From NCBI GenBank assembly GCA_947175695.1, contig CAMWNT010000008.1, positions 1-39,637 on the forward strand: a DNA stretch of 39,637 nt, read 5' to 3'. Within the stretch, counting starts at the first letter, position 1, and each line of letters begins with the position of its first letter. The notes below the pieces were generated by a model. That model worked only from the letters and a program-made list of their open reading frames with translations, made no database searches and was not told the DNA's origin. The stretch is from an uncultured Porphyromonadaceae bacterium. Its GTDB lineage: Bacteria; Bacteroidota; Bacteroidia; Bacteroidales; Muribaculaceae. Positions 15,556 through 24,667 of this stretch are shown piece after piece. The translations under genes were made by a program, and so were the position numbers.

Positions 15556-17511
15556 TCAAGCCTCTTCGGCGGCGGGATGGTTGATCATTTTTTCTACTTC
15601 GGCATTCAAATTTTCTGCAAAGTTAATGAAATTTATCATACCTTGGTCGCCTTCGCCATGTTTTCTTACAGAAACTGCGTTATTTTCTGCTTCTTTTTCG
15701 CCGACAACGAGCAAATAGGGGATTTTTTTGAGTTCGTTGTCGCGAATTTTCTTGCCGATTTTCTCGTTGCGGTCGTCGACAATGGCTCTCACGCCGAGTG
15801 CGTCAAGCTCCTTGGCTACCTTGTAGGCATAGTCGTTGAACTTGTCGCTGATCGGAAGGATGACAGCCTGCTCGGGGATGAGCCAGAGCGGCAGACGGCC
15901 TGCAGTGTGCTCGAGGAGCACGGCTACGAATCGTTCCATCGATCCGAAGGGGGCGCGGTGGATCATCACCGGGCGGTGTTTGAGATTGTCAGAGCCGGTG
16001 TATTCAAGTTCGAAGCGCTCGGGGAGATTGTAGTCCACCTGGATTGTACCGAGCTGCCATCTGCGGCCGATTGCGTCCTTGACCATGAAGTCGAGTTTGG
16101 GGCCGTAGAATGCGGCTTCGCCTTCCACCTGGCGCGCTTTGAGGCCTTTTTCTGCGCAAGCTTCGATGATCGCGCTTTCGGCAAGATGCCAGTTCTCATC
16201 GCTGCCGATGTATTTTTCTTTGTTTTTCGGGTCGCGAAGCGAGATCTGAGCCTCGAAATTCTTGAAGTCGAGAGCCTTGAAGATGTAGAGGATGATGTCC
16301 ATCACCTTGAGGAACTCATCTTTGATCTGCTCGGGGGCACAGAAAATATGAGCGTCGTCCTGCGTGAAGCCGCGCACACGGGTCAGTCCGTGGAGCTCGC
16401 CGCTCTGTTCGTAGCGATAGACGGTGCCGAATTCGGCGAGGCGGAGCGGGAGGTCGCGATAGCTTCTGGGGAACGCCTTATAGATTTCGCAGTGGTGGGG
16501 GCAGTTCATCGGCTTGAGGAGATATTCCTCACCCTCTTCCGGGGTCTTGATCGGCTGGAAGGAGTCTTTGCCGTATTTTGCCCAGTGGCCGGAGGTCACA
16601 TAAAGTAGCTTGTTGCCGATATGCGGTGTGATCACCTGCAGATAGCCGTATTGCTTCTGGATTTTTCTAAGGAACTGCTCAAGGCGATCGCGGAGAGCGG
16701 CGCCTTTGGGAAGCCAGAGCGGGAGGCCTTTGCCGACGGTCTCGGAGAATGCGAAGAGTTCCATCTCTTTGCCGAGTTTGCGGTGGTCGCGTTTTTTGGC
16801 TTCTTCGAGGAGTGCGAGATATTCATCGAGCATCTTTTTCTTGGGGAAGGAGATGCCGTAGACTCTGACGAGCTGGTTGCGCTTTTCGTCGCCGCGCCAG
16901 TAAGCGCCGGCGAGCGAGAGCACTTTGAACGCCTTGATGCCTTGTGTCGAAGGGAGGTGCGGGCCGCGGCAGAGGTCTGTGAACGCGCCCTGTGTGTAGG
17001 TGGTGATGTGGCCGTCTTCGAGTTCGGAGATCAGCTCGCATTTGTAGGTTTCGCCACGATCGCCAAACATCTTGAGGGCGTCATCCTTGGAGATGTCGCT
17101 GCGGACGATGGCTTCTTTTTTTGCCACAAGCTCCTGGACTTTCTTTTCAATTCGGGGAAAGTCGTCGGCTGTCAGTTTGTGGGTGCCGGGATCGATGTCG
17201 TAGTAAAAGCCATTTTCGATTGCCGGGCCGATGCCGAATTTGACTCCGGGGTAGAGTTCCTGGAGGGCTTCGGCGAGGAGGTGGGCCGATGAGTGCCAGA
17301 AGGCGTGCTTGCCTTCGGGATCATCCCATTTGAAGAGCTGGATGGCTGCGTCAGCGGCGATGGGGCGGGAAATGTCCCATTCTTCGCCATTCACTTTAGC
17401 GGCGAGCACATCGGCTGCGAAGCGCGGACTGATGCTTTCTGCCACTTGAAAGGGAGTCACCCCTGACTCGTATTGGCGCACACTGCCGTCGGGGAAAGTT
17501 ATATTAATCAT
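15556..17511 (-). CDS. thrS: Threonine--tRNA ligase
   Basis: Class II aminoacyl-tRNA synthetase, 651 residues, full length. Domains in order: N-terminal TGS (1-60), editing domain with the metal-type motif [11 protein letters not shown] (HxxxH) and the CRGPH segment, catalytic core with motif 2 ([18 protein letters not shown]) and the Cys in [10 protein letters not shown], and C-terminal anticodon-binding domain ([16 protein letters not shown]). The gene heads the thrS-infC-rpmI-rplT operon. A full promoter lies at 17589-17620, and a stable hairpin forms almost at the predicted 5' end of the mRNA (17542-17579), which may regulate it. Confidence 0.98.
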   Translation of the reverse strand: MINITFPDGSVRQYESGVTPFQVAESISPRFAADVLAAKVNGEEWDISRPIAADAAIQLFKWDDPEGKHAFWHSSAHLLAEALQELYPGVKFGIGPAIENGFYYDIDPGTHKLTADDFPRIEKKVQELVAKKEAIVRSDISKDDALKMFGDRGETYKCELISELEDGHITTYTQGAFTDLCRGPHLPSTQGIKAFKVLSLAGAYWRGDEKRNQLVRVYGISFPKKKMLDEYLALLEEAKKRDHRKLGKEMELFAFSETVGKGLPLWLPKGAALRDRLEQFLRKIQKQYGYLQVITPHIGNKLLYVTSGHWAKYGKDSFQPIKTPEEGEEYLLKPMNCPHHCEIYKAFPRSYRDLPLRLAEFGTVYRYEQSGELHGLTRVRGFTQDDAHIFCAPEQIKDEFLKVMDIILYIFKALDFKNFEAQISLRDPKNKEKYIGSDENWHLAESAIIEACAEKGLKARQVEGEAAFYGPKLDFMVKDAIGRRWQLGTIQVDYNLPERFELEYTGSDNLKHRPVMIHRAPFGSMERFVAVLLEHTAGRLPLWLIPEQAVILPISDKFNDYAYKVAKELDALGVRAIVDDRNEKIGKKIRDNELKKIPYLLVVGEKEAENNAVSVRKHGEGDQGMINFINFAENLNAEVEKMINHPAAEEA

Positions 17512-17541
17512 TTGATAATTAAAATAATAAACATGGTTGGT

Positions 17542-17579
17542 GCGGATTCTCCGCTACAGACGCGAGCCGGAGAATCCGC
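17542..17579 (-). promoter_or_regulatory. 5'-leader hairpin of thrS
   Basis: GCGGATTCTCCG and CGGAGAATCCGC pair perfectly over 12 bp around a 14-nt loop. It begins within a few nucleotides of the transcription start predicted from the upstream promoter and lies about 30 nt before the thrS ATG. No T tract follows, so it is not a simple terminator. Confidence 0.6.
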
Positions 17580-17588
17580 TTTTCAACG

Positions 17589-17620
17589 CAAAGATACAAA
17601 ATTCTTTGCAATTCAGCAAA
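17589..17620 (-). promoter_or_regulatory. thrS: Bacteroidota sigma-ABfr promoter for thrS operon
   Basis: Minus-strand TTTG (17620-17617) and TATCTTTG (17596-17589) are separated by exactly 20 nt, a full match to the consensus. Predicted start near 17582. Confidence 0.8.
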
Positions 17621-17655
17621 TTTCGATGTGATGCCGACGACTTATCGGTCGGCCG

Positions 17656-19704
17656 TCATTTGAGGCGTTTGAGGATGTTGTAGGATTGCATGACGCCGAG
17701 CTCGCCGGCTTTTGAGAGGTCGGCGAATGCCATTTTGCGATTGCCCTGGCGCATGTAGGCCATTCCTCGGTTGAAGTAGGCTTCGCCGAGGCCGGGCTCG
17801 ATTTGGAGCGCGCGGTTGTAGGAGTCGATGGCGGATGTGTAGTCGTTGAGCTCGTAGTAGATAAGTCCTTTGTTAAACCATGCATAGGCCGTCTGCGGGT
17901 CGATGGCGAGCATTGCGTCGAGGTCGCGCATGGCGAGCATTGCGTCGTTGCGAGCCATCATGTCGGCGCCCTCCCCTTCTTTGGTTGAAAGCGAGCGTCG
18001 GCGATATGCGTAGGCGCGGGCGAAGAGGGCGGTCGTGAAGTCGTCGGAGCCTTCGATGGCGCGGGTGAGGTCGGAGATGGCGTCGTCGTAGTTTTTGAGC
18101 ATTATGCGGGCCACGCCCCTTCCCAGCAGGTCGATGGGGCGGGGAGTGTCGGTCGATTCGATGGCCGATGAGAACTCCCCTTCGATCGCGAATGTAGCCT
18201 GGAGCGATTCGCTGTCGGAGGGTGTGGGGTCGCCTGAAAGGAGATATATTTTGCGCGATATGTATTGGCGACGGTTGAGCGTCTCAAGATTGCGGAAGTT
18301 GTTGGAGAGGTTGCGCAGGCTTTGTTCCGGGGGGAAGAAAGAGAGGGTGTAGGCATCGGCCGGGCGCACATTGATGTCGCGGTCTTGAACTCGACCTTTG
18401 ATTCTGTCGTTGAATGCGAGTTGTTGAGTTCCGGCGGCCGAGGTGGTCACAAGCTGGTTGAATTTCTGCATGAACTCCTCCTCTTCTTCTTCGGGAGTGC
18501 GCACAGCGCCCTCGGTGTTGGTCTGTCCCTGCGCGATTGCGGGTCGGTCGAGCGGGTTGCGTTTGGGGTCGGCTACGTAATTGGCCACGAGTTGGTCGGC
18601 CTTTTTTACATTGTCGAGCATTTTCTGAATATTGCCTAAATTGCGATAGCATTCGGCCAAGGCGTAATAGGCTGTATGGAACCTGGGATACCGGCGTATG
18701 ATGGTGTTGAAGTCGTCGAGAGCCTTTGTGTATTCTCCGATCTCGAGATTGACAAGGCCGCGGTTGAAAATCGCATGAAAATTGTCGGGGTCGATGGCGA
18801 GCACGTCGGAGAAATCCTGCGCGGCGGCTGTCAGCGACTTGACTTCGGTGCGCAGCAGAGCGCGGTTGAAGAGAGCTGTTTCGTTGTCGGGTTGGAGAGT
18901 CAGCGCATAGTTATAATCGGCCATGGCGCCGTAGAAATCGTTGTCGTTATATCTGATATAGGCGCGGTTGATATAGAAGTCGGTCTCTTCGGGACGTAAG
19001 CGTATCGCTTCATTCATGTTGTCGGCGGCTTCTTTCCAATTGCCTTGTCGGGCGAGGAGTTCGGCTTTCATCAGAAAAGCGTTGATCTGTGAGCGTGAGA
19101 TGTTGAGTGCGCGGTTGAAGTCGTCGAGTGCGGCCGTTGAGTCGCCCCGCTGGAGATTCATTCTTCCGCGTGCCACAAATGCATCGTCGAATTTCGGATT
19201 TCGCCGTATTAATCGTGAGAAGGTGGAGTCGGCGGCGTCGTAGTCTTTCAGCTCGGTCAGCGCCACACCTTTATAAAAAAGGAAATATTTGTCTTCGGGG
19301 TTATAGTCAAGGCCGTGGTTGTAATCGATCAGAGCGAGAGAGTCGCGGCTCAATTGCTGGAGCGCGAATCCTCTGACTTTATATGCTTCGGTTTTGAATT
19401 TGTTGCGTTCGAGGGCGAGCGAGCAATCGGCTATCGCGCCTTCGTAATCGTCGAGCTGCAATTTGGCCAGTCCGCGGAGATAATAAGCGTCGGCGAGATA
19501 AGGCTTGGCTTTGATGGCGAGATTGAAATATTGTATGGCGAGGAGATAGTCTTCCATCGAGAGCACATTCCTGCCGATGTTGAGCACCTGCTCGGCATTG
19601 ACCTGCGCGCGGGCCTCGGACGGAGCCGACAGGAGGGAGCATCCGGCCAGCGCCGGACCGATACACGATGTCAGAAATATGCGTGATAATTTGAGTCGGG
19701 TCAT
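17656..19704 (-). CDS. Tetratricopeptide-repeat lipoprotein
   Basis: A 682-residue TPR protein, probably anchored in the membrane as a lipoprotein: signal sequence LSRIFLTSCIGPALAG followed by Cys, a good lipobox (LAGC). TPR units occupy about residues 35-375 and again 530-680, seen as repeats of the type AYYLRGLAKLQLDDYEGAI; the middle segment (about 380-520) is not TPR-like. TPR proteins scaffold protein complexes; partners are unknown. The frame is open to 19782, but a TAnnTTTG element at 19785-19792 and the signal peptide argue for the ATG at 19704. It lies upstream of thrS on the same strand with no visible terminator between. Confidence 0.85.
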   Translation of the reverse strand: MTRLKLSRIFLTSCIGPALAGCSLLSAPSEARAQVNAEQVLNIGRNVLSMEDYLLAIQYFNLAIKAKPYLADAYYLRGLAKLQLDDYEGAIADCSLALERNKFKTEAYKVRGFALQQLSRDSLALIDYNHGLDYNPEDKYFLFYKGVALTELKDYDAADSTFSRLIRRNPKFDDAFVARGRMNLQRGDSTAALDDFNRALNISRSQINAFLMKAELLARQGNWKEAADNMNEAIRLRPEETDFYINRAYIRYNDNDFYGAMADYNYALTLQPDNETALFNRALLRTEVKSLTAAAQDFSDVLAIDPDNFHAIFNRGLVNLEIGEYTKALDDFNTIIRRYPRFHTAYYALAECYRNLGNIQKMLDNVKKADQLVANYVADPKRNPLDRPAIAQGQTNTEGAVRTPEEEEEEFMQKFNQLVTTSAAGTQQLAFNDRIKGRVQDRDINVRPADAYTLSFFPPEQSLRNLSNNFRNLETLNRRQYISRKIYLLSGDPTPSDSESLQATFAIEGEFSSAIESTDTPRPIDLLGRGVARIMLKNYDDAISDLTRAIEGSDDFTTALFARAYAYRRRSLSTKEGEGADMMARNDAMLAMRDLDAMLAIDPQTAYAWFNKGLIYYELNDYTSAIDSYNRALQIEPGLGEAYFNRGMAYMRQGNRKMAFADLSKAGELGVMQSYNILKRLK

Positions 19705-19784
19705 AGGGTAAGAATGGCCGGAAAAGTGTGGTTTTTCCGCAAAGATTGCCCCTTGCGGGAGTGAAAATTTAAAAATACTCATCG

Positions 19785-19792
19785 CAAAGTTA
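19785..19792 (-). promoter_or_regulatory. Bacteroidota -7 element for the TPR lipoprotein
   Basis: Minus-strand TAACTTTG matches TAnnTTTG; predicted start near 19778, leader about 75 nt. No clear -33 TTTG at the right distance. Confidence 0.45.
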
Positions 19793-19824
19793 AGAAAATA
19801 TTTTCAAACTGACTTGATTTTTGT

Positions 19825-19832
19825 TAATTTTG
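19825..19832 (+). promoter_or_regulatory. Bacteroidota -7 element for lysA
   Basis: TAATTTTG matches TAnnTTTG; a T-rich stretch lies at the -33 position. Predicted start near 19839 gives a lysA leader of about 158 nt. Confidence 0.5.
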
Positions 19833-19996
19833 TATTTTCATAGGGCATCAAGGTGCTTATGTATTGTAATAGGTTTGCATCGAGTCACGTCGATTTGGCG
19901 AGTTGAGCTTTGGTTGATTAAAAGCAAATACTCTGTTAGGCACACGACGTGCGGTGTATTCCCAGGCAGGTAAATATCGAAAAATAGAAAAGCGTA

Positions 19997-21148
19997 ATGA
20001 AACAACACTTTCCCGTAGAGCGGTTCGAAAGCATTGTCACCCCGTTCTATGCCTACGACATGTCACTCCTTTCTTCTACTCTGGAGGCTATCAATGAAGC
20101 AGCTCCCGAGTCGTTCTTTTGTGTGGAATATGCTATCAAGGCCAATCATAACCCGGATATTCTAAAGGCGATCAGCGCTGCCGGGCTGGGAGCCGACTGT
20201 GTGAGCGGCGGCGAGATCCGTCGTGCGCTCGAATGCGGTTTTGATGCATCGAAGATCACGTATGCCGGCGTCGGCAAGCGTGATGATGAGATCCGCCTCG
20301 GCATCGAATCCGGCATCGGCTGCTTTAATGTGGAGTCGTTTGAAGAGATGGAAGTGATCGCGGCGATTGCGGCCGAGATGGGCCGAAAGGCGCCGGTGGC
20401 GATCCGCGTCAATCCCGACATCGATGCCCACACCCATCATTATATCACTACAGGCTTGGCCGAAAACAAATTCGGCATAGCCAAAGAACTTCTCGACAAG
20501 GCAGTCGACACAGTACTCTCCTATCCCTCGCTCGAGCTCAAAGGACTGCATTTCCATATCGGATCGCAGGTGCTCGATTATGAACCGTTCGGCATCCTTT
20601 GCCGTCGTATCAACGATATGCAGGATCATCTTGAAAGCCGTGGAGTGCATCTTCAGACAATCAATGTCGGAGGCGGCTTAGGCATTGACTATGACAATCC
20701 CGACGAGAATCCGATTCCGGATTTCAAGGCTTATTTTGAAATGCTCCGCAGCAATATACGTCTTCGCGAGGGCCAGCATCTTCATTGTGAACTGGGTCGC
20801 TCTGTTGTGGCGCAGTGCGGTTCGCTGATCGCGCGCGTGCTCTATGTCAAGGAGGGTATCGGCAAGAAATTTGTGATCTGCGACGCCGGCATGACCGATC
20901 TGATCCGTCCGGCTCTTTATGGCGCGCATCACGTGATTGAAAATCTGACTGCGGCAGCGGATTCACCGACAGAGGAGTATGATGTAGTCGGTCCGGTGTG
21001 CGAGTCGAGCGATGTGTTTGCGACATCCGAGCGTCTCCCCTTGACCCGTCGGGGCGACCTTCTCGCATTCCGCAGCGCCGGAGCATATGGCGAAGTTATG
21101 TCGTCGGGCTATAACTGCCGTGTGCTCAATCCGTCGGTGGAATTCTGA
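19997..21148 (+). CDS. lysA: Diaminopimelate decarboxylase
   Basis: PLP-dependent enzyme of the last step of lysine synthesis (meso-diaminopimelate to lysine and CO2). 383 residues, slightly shorter than many LysA proteins. The PLP lysine is Lys48 in YAIKAN; HFHIGSQ, GGGLGIDY, the ELGRS segment and the C-terminal catalytic Cys in GPVCESSD are all present. GAYG near the end is also typical. The related carboxynorspermidine decarboxylase was considered, but the VCESSD and GAYG motifs favour LysA. A leader of about 158 nt precedes it; no known riboswitch was recognised. Confidence 0.92.
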   Translation: MKQHFPVERFESIVTPFYAYDMSLLSSTLEAINEAAPESFFCVEYAIKANHNPDILKAISAAGLGADCVSGGEIRRALECGFDASKITYAGVGKRDDEIRLGIESGIGCFNVESFEEMEVIAAIAAEMGRKAPVAIRVNPDIDAHTHHYITTGLAENKFGIAKELLDKAVDTVLSYPSLELKGLHFHIGSQVLDYEPFGILCRRINDMQDHLESRGVHLQTINVGGGLGIDYDNPDENPIPDFKAYFEMLRSNIRLREGQHLHCELGRSVVAQCGSLIARVLYVKEGIGKKFVICDAGMTDLIRPALYGAHHVIENLTAAADSPTEEYDVVGPVCESSDVFATSERLPLTRRGDLLAFRSAGAYGEVMSSGYNCRVLNPSVEF

Positions 21149-21203
21149 TCGACATCGCCGATCGATTGTAGCCGAGTTAAACTCACCCCGTTTCCTAAAG
21201 AAT

Positions 21204-22013
21204 ATGCAACATCTTTCAAAGACGCGCAAACAGCTTTATGCCAGATTGTCGTCGAAAAAAATGCGCGATAAGATCGGACTCTTCCTTGTAGAGGGGCGAA
21301 AGAGCGTGGCCGATATGGCTTCGTTCGGCGGCTTTGTCGTGGAATGTCTGATAGCCGCACCATCGGCGGTCGGCGTGGCGCGAGAGATCTCTGAGCGAAT
21401 CGGTGGCAATGCCTCCGGCTCGCCGGAGGTGCTCGAGGCCACGATGGCCGAGATGCGGGAGATATCCAATCTCAGCGATACTCCCGATCTTGTCGGGGTC
21501 TGCCGATTGCCGGAGCGCAGGCCGGAAGATGAAATTCTTCGCGAGCCGCTTCCTGCAGGGCTGTATATGGCTCTCGACGGCGTTCAGGATCCGGGCAATC
21601 TCGGCACAATAATACGCACCGCGCATTGGATGGGCATCAGGCGGATATTCGCTTCGCCCGACACAGTGGATCTCTATAACCCGAAAGTCGTGCAGTCTAC
21701 GATGGGGTCGATGGCGGCCGTTGAGGTGGATTATGTCGATCTCTGTCGTCTCGCCGATCGGAATAGCCATCTTCCACTCGCGGGACTGCAGCTCGAAGGC
21801 GACAATATCTACTCTACCCCCCTCCCCGCCTCGGCCATCATAGTGATGGGAAGTGAAGGACATGGCATAAGCGAAGCGCTTAAGCCGATGATAAATCTTC
21901 CGCTGACCATTCCTCCGGTCGATCCGGCCGAACATCCGGAGTCGCTTAATGTGGCGATAGCCTCGGCCATCACCCTATCCTGTTTCAGAAATCCCGGGCT
22001 CAACCGATCCTAA
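21204..22013 (+). CDS. SpoU/TrmH-family RNA 2'-O-methyltransferase
   Basis: A 269-residue SPOUT methyltransferase acting on tRNA or 23S rRNA. The three family motifs are present in order: DPGNLGTIIRTAHWMG (motif 1), IVMGSEGHGIS (motif 2) and ESLNVAIASAI (motif 3, knot). The N-terminal LFLVEGRKSV is the substrate-binding L30e-like domain. The ATG at 21204 is chosen because family homology begins there; the frame is open upstream into lysA. It starts 56 bp after lysA and 23 bp separate it from radA, so the three are probably co-transcribed. The exact target nucleotide is not deducible. Confidence 0.92.
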   Translation: MQHLSKTRKQLYARLSSKKMRDKIGLFLVEGRKSVADMASFGGFVVECLIAAPSAVGVAREISERIGGNASGSPEVLEATMAEMREISNLSDTPDLVGVCRLPERRPEDEILREPLPAGLYMALDGVQDPGNLGTIIRTAHWMGIRRIFASPDTVDLYNPKVVQSTMGSMAAVEVDYVDLCRLADRNSHLPLAGLQLEGDNIYSTPLPASAIIVMGSEGHGISEALKPMINLPLTIPPVDPAEHPESLNVAIASAITLSCFRNPGLNRS

Positions 22014-22035
22014 CAATCAAACCCGTTTCAGAGAA

Positions 22036-23403
22036 ATGGCATCCAAAACAAAGACCGTCTATTTCTGCTCGTCGTGTGGCCATGAATCGCCGAAATGGCT
22101 CGGCAAATGCCCCGGCTGCGGCGAATGGAATACATTTGTCGAAGAGCGTGTCGCCGCGAAGACTCCCAAAGAGCGCCGTCGCGGCGGTCTTGTAGCTTCG
22201 ACGCGTCCCATACCATTGTCGAAAATCGAGAGCCTCGACGAGCCTCGCATCGCTCTTCCATCGAAGGAGCTGAATCGAGTTTTAGGAGGCGGTCTTGTGG
22301 CGGGCAGCCTGACACTGATCGGCGGCGAGCCCGGCATAGGCAAGTCGACGCTTCTTCTGCAGAACATTCTCTCGATCCGCAATAAAACGATTCTTTATGT
22401 GTCGGGTGAAGAAAGCGCGACTCAGCTCAAGCTTCGTGCCGATCGACTTGGAAAAGTGTCTGACAATACGTTCATTCTATGCGAGACATCGCTCGAACAT
22501 ATTTTCACGCAGATAGAAAATGTGGAGCCTCAGATTCTTGTAATCGACTCGATCCAGACAATCGCCTCGCAGGATATCGAATCCGCCGCCGGCAGCATAA
22601 GTCAGGTGCGGGAATGCGCGGCGTCGCTTCTCCGCTATGCAAAGGAGAGTGGTGTGCCGGTCATACTCGTCGGTCATATCAATAAAGACGGAGCTATTGC
22701 AGGGCCGAAGGTGCTTGAGCATATTGTCGACACGGTGTTGCAATTTGAAGGCGATCGACAGTATCTCTATCGCATTATCCGCGCCATAAAGAATCGATTC
22801 GGCTCGACGAATGAAATCGGCATCTATGAGATGGTGGAGCGCGGACTGAAGGAAGTCAGCAATCCCTCGGAGATGCTGCTTTCGGAGAATCGCGATGAAG
22901 AGATGAGCGGCATCACTATCGGAGTCACCACAGAGGGTGTGCGTCCGTTTCTTGTAGAGATCCAGGCGCTCGTGTCGACGGCCGCCTATGGCACTCCGCA
23001 ACGCTCTGTCACAGGCTTTGATCAGCGTCGTCTCAACATGTTGCTTGCCGTGCTTGAAAAGCGCGCGCGGTTTCGACTCGGTCAGAAAGACGTGTTTCTC
23101 AACGTCGCCGGGGGATTGAAGATTCAGGATCCTGCGATGGATCTTGCCGTGACAGCGGCCATAATGTCAAGCAATTTCGATGTCTCGATCCCGCGCACAA
23201 CTGCGTTTATCGGAGAAGTGGGACTTTCGGGAGAAATCCGGACTGTGACGCGAGTCGACCAGCGAGTGGCCGAAGCCGCCAAGCTCGGATTTACACGGAT
23301 TTTTGTGCCCCGAGGCAACCTCAAGGGCGTCAAGACCGATGGCGGGATTGATATAGTAGAGGTCGGCAAAGTGGAGGAATGTTTCCGTCGATTGTTTGAA
23401 TAA
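22036..23403 (+). CDS. radA: DNA repair protein RadA
   Basis: RadA (Sms) is a RecA-like, DnaB-type helicase that promotes branch migration in recombinational repair. The 455 residues have the normal architecture: C4 zinc finger (CSSCG...CPGCGEW, residues 12-33), ATPase core with Walker A GGEPGIGKST, the RadA-specific KNRFG motif (AIKNRFGSTNEIG), and a C-terminal Lon-protease-like domain (GGLKIQDPAMDLAV). Length matches the family. Confidence 0.97.
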   Translation: MASKTKTVYFCSSCGHESPKWLGKCPGCGEWNTFVEERVAAKTPKERRRGGLVASTRPIPLSKIESLDEPRIALPSKELNRVLGGGLVAGSLTLIGGEPGIGKSTLLLQNILSIRNKTILYVSGEESATQLKLRADRLGKVSDNTFILCETSLEHIFTQIENVEPQILVIDSIQTIASQDIESAAGSISQVRECAASLLRYAKESGVPVILVGHINKDGAIAGPKVLEHIVDTVLQFEGDRQYLYRIIRAIKNRFGSTNEIGIYEMVERGLKEVSNPSEMLLSENRDEEMSGITIGVTTEGVRPFLVEIQALVSTAAYGTPQRSVTGFDQRRLNMLLAVLEKRARFRLGQKDVFLNVAGGLKIQDPAMDLAVTAAIMSSNFDVSIPRTTAFIGEVGLSGEIRTVTRVDQRVAEAAKLGFTRIFVPRGNLKGVKTDGGIDIVEVGKVEECFRRLFE

Positions 23404-23702
23404 TCGGATCAGATCGGGACTGTATAAGCGAAAAATCAGCATAAAATTCAGCACAAAAATTCGGGCGATTTTTCATAGTTTGCAAAAAATGATGTAAATT
23501 TGCACATTGTCAGCCTTCTTCCGACATGGAATCAGCTCTCGCGGAAAAAAGTGTGACTCTGATTCTTAGGTCAGGATTGAGTCCGTCGGAGGCGACGGGC
23601 GGTGGTGGCATTGTGTCCGGAGGGGTCGTCATGTTGTAGGCGATTCGGCTCCCGGTGCATGCCGATTAATGGCGGCAATTACTTAACTAATAGATTCATA
23701 GC
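23404..23702. other. Promoter and long structured leader of nfo
   Basis: No gene seen. A TAnnTTTG element lies at 23495-23502; the leader from about 23509 to 23702 is G-rich and contains a compact hairpin, CCGTCG-GAGG-CGACGG at 23583-23598. Confidence 0.5.
23495..23502 (+). promoter_or_regulatory. Bacteroidota -7 element for nfo
   Basis: TAAATTTG matches TAnnTTTG; a run of five T residues lies at about the -33 position. Confidence 0.5.
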
Positions 23703-24581
23703 ATGAAATATATAGGAGCCCATGTCAGTGTGGCGGGCGGAGTCGCTTCCGCTCCGGAAAACGCACATCAGATCGGGGCGAAAGCATTCGCGCTATTCAC
23801 GGGCAACGCCTCGCGCTGGGCTACCAAACCCATTCCCGAAAAGCAGATCGAATTGTTTCGCCGCCGATGCAGCGACTACGGATATACGCCCGATCTGATA
23901 TTGACCCACGACAATTTTCTGATCAATCTTGGATCTCCCGATGAAGAGAAGCTTGCAAAATCGCGACAGTCGTTTCTCGATGAAATGCGCCGTTGCGAGC
24001 AGCTCGGTCTGACTCTTCTCAATTTTCATCCCGGCAGCCATCTTCGCGAAATCAGCGAAGAGGAATGCCTTGACCGTATAGCCGAGTCGCTCAATATGAC
24101 GCTTGAGCAGACCGAGGGCGTGACGGCTGTCATTGAATCCACGGCCGGACAAGGATCCAATCTCGGCAACCGCTTCGAGCATATCGCCCATATCATCGAC
24201 AAAGTCGAAGATAAAAGCCGTATCGGAGTGTGTGTCGATACATGTCATTCCTACTCTGCCGGCTACGATCTTCGCTCTCCCGAAGGATATGAAGCCACAT
24301 GGCGCGAATTCGACGAGATCATAGGATTGAAATATCTGCGCGGAATGCATATAAATGACGACAAGCGCGAATGCGGCTCCCGTATCGACCGTCATGAGCT
24401 TATCGGCCGTGGCACACTCGGAGCCGAATTCTTCCGTCGGCTTGTCAATGATCCGCGATTCGACAATATTCCGCTGATTCTTGAGACTCCCGACGAATCG
24501 ATGTGGGCCGAAGAAATCGCATGGCTCTACTCGATGATAGGGAAAGTGAGCGTCGGCGACGACGATCTCCCCGGAGCATGA
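23703..24581 (+). CDS. nfo: Endonuclease IV (deoxyribonuclease IV)
   Basis: AP endonuclease of base-excision repair with three zinc ions in a TIM barrel. The 292 residues match family length. Family signatures: [10 protein letters not shown] at the N-terminus, NFHPGSHL with a metal His, [13 protein letters not shown] with the metal Glu, [15 protein letters not shown] with Asp and His ligands, and [18 protein letters not shown] followed by LILETP. All metal-binding segments are present. Confidence 0.97.
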   Translation: MKYIGAHVSVAGGVASAPENAHQIGAKAFALFTGNASRWATKPIPEKQIELFRRRCSDYGYTPDLILTHDNFLINLGSPDEEKLAKSRQSFLDEMRRCEQLGLTLLNFHPGSHLREISEEECLDRIAESLNMTLEQTEGVTAVIESTAGQGSNLGNRFEHIAHIIDKVEDKSRIGVCVDTCHSYSAGYDLRSPEGYEATWREFDEIIGLKYLRGMHINDDKRECGSRIDRHELIGRGTLGAEFFRRLVNDPRFDNIPLILETPDESMWAEEIAWLYSMIGKVSVGDDDLPGA

Positions 24582-24667
24582 TCCATTCCGCTCAAGCATT
24601 GACTTTATGGAGTGAGACGGAATTCAATATAACCCGAAAATTAAAAAAATATTAACCATATAACATC

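Noticed and set aside
15526-16608. A 360-codon plus-strand frame
   Set aside because: Antisense to thrS and of shadow composition.
19839-19996. Possible lysine riboswitch in the lysA leader
   Set aside because: The leader is long enough, but I could not find the conserved lysine-riboswitch core; a covariance-model search would decide.
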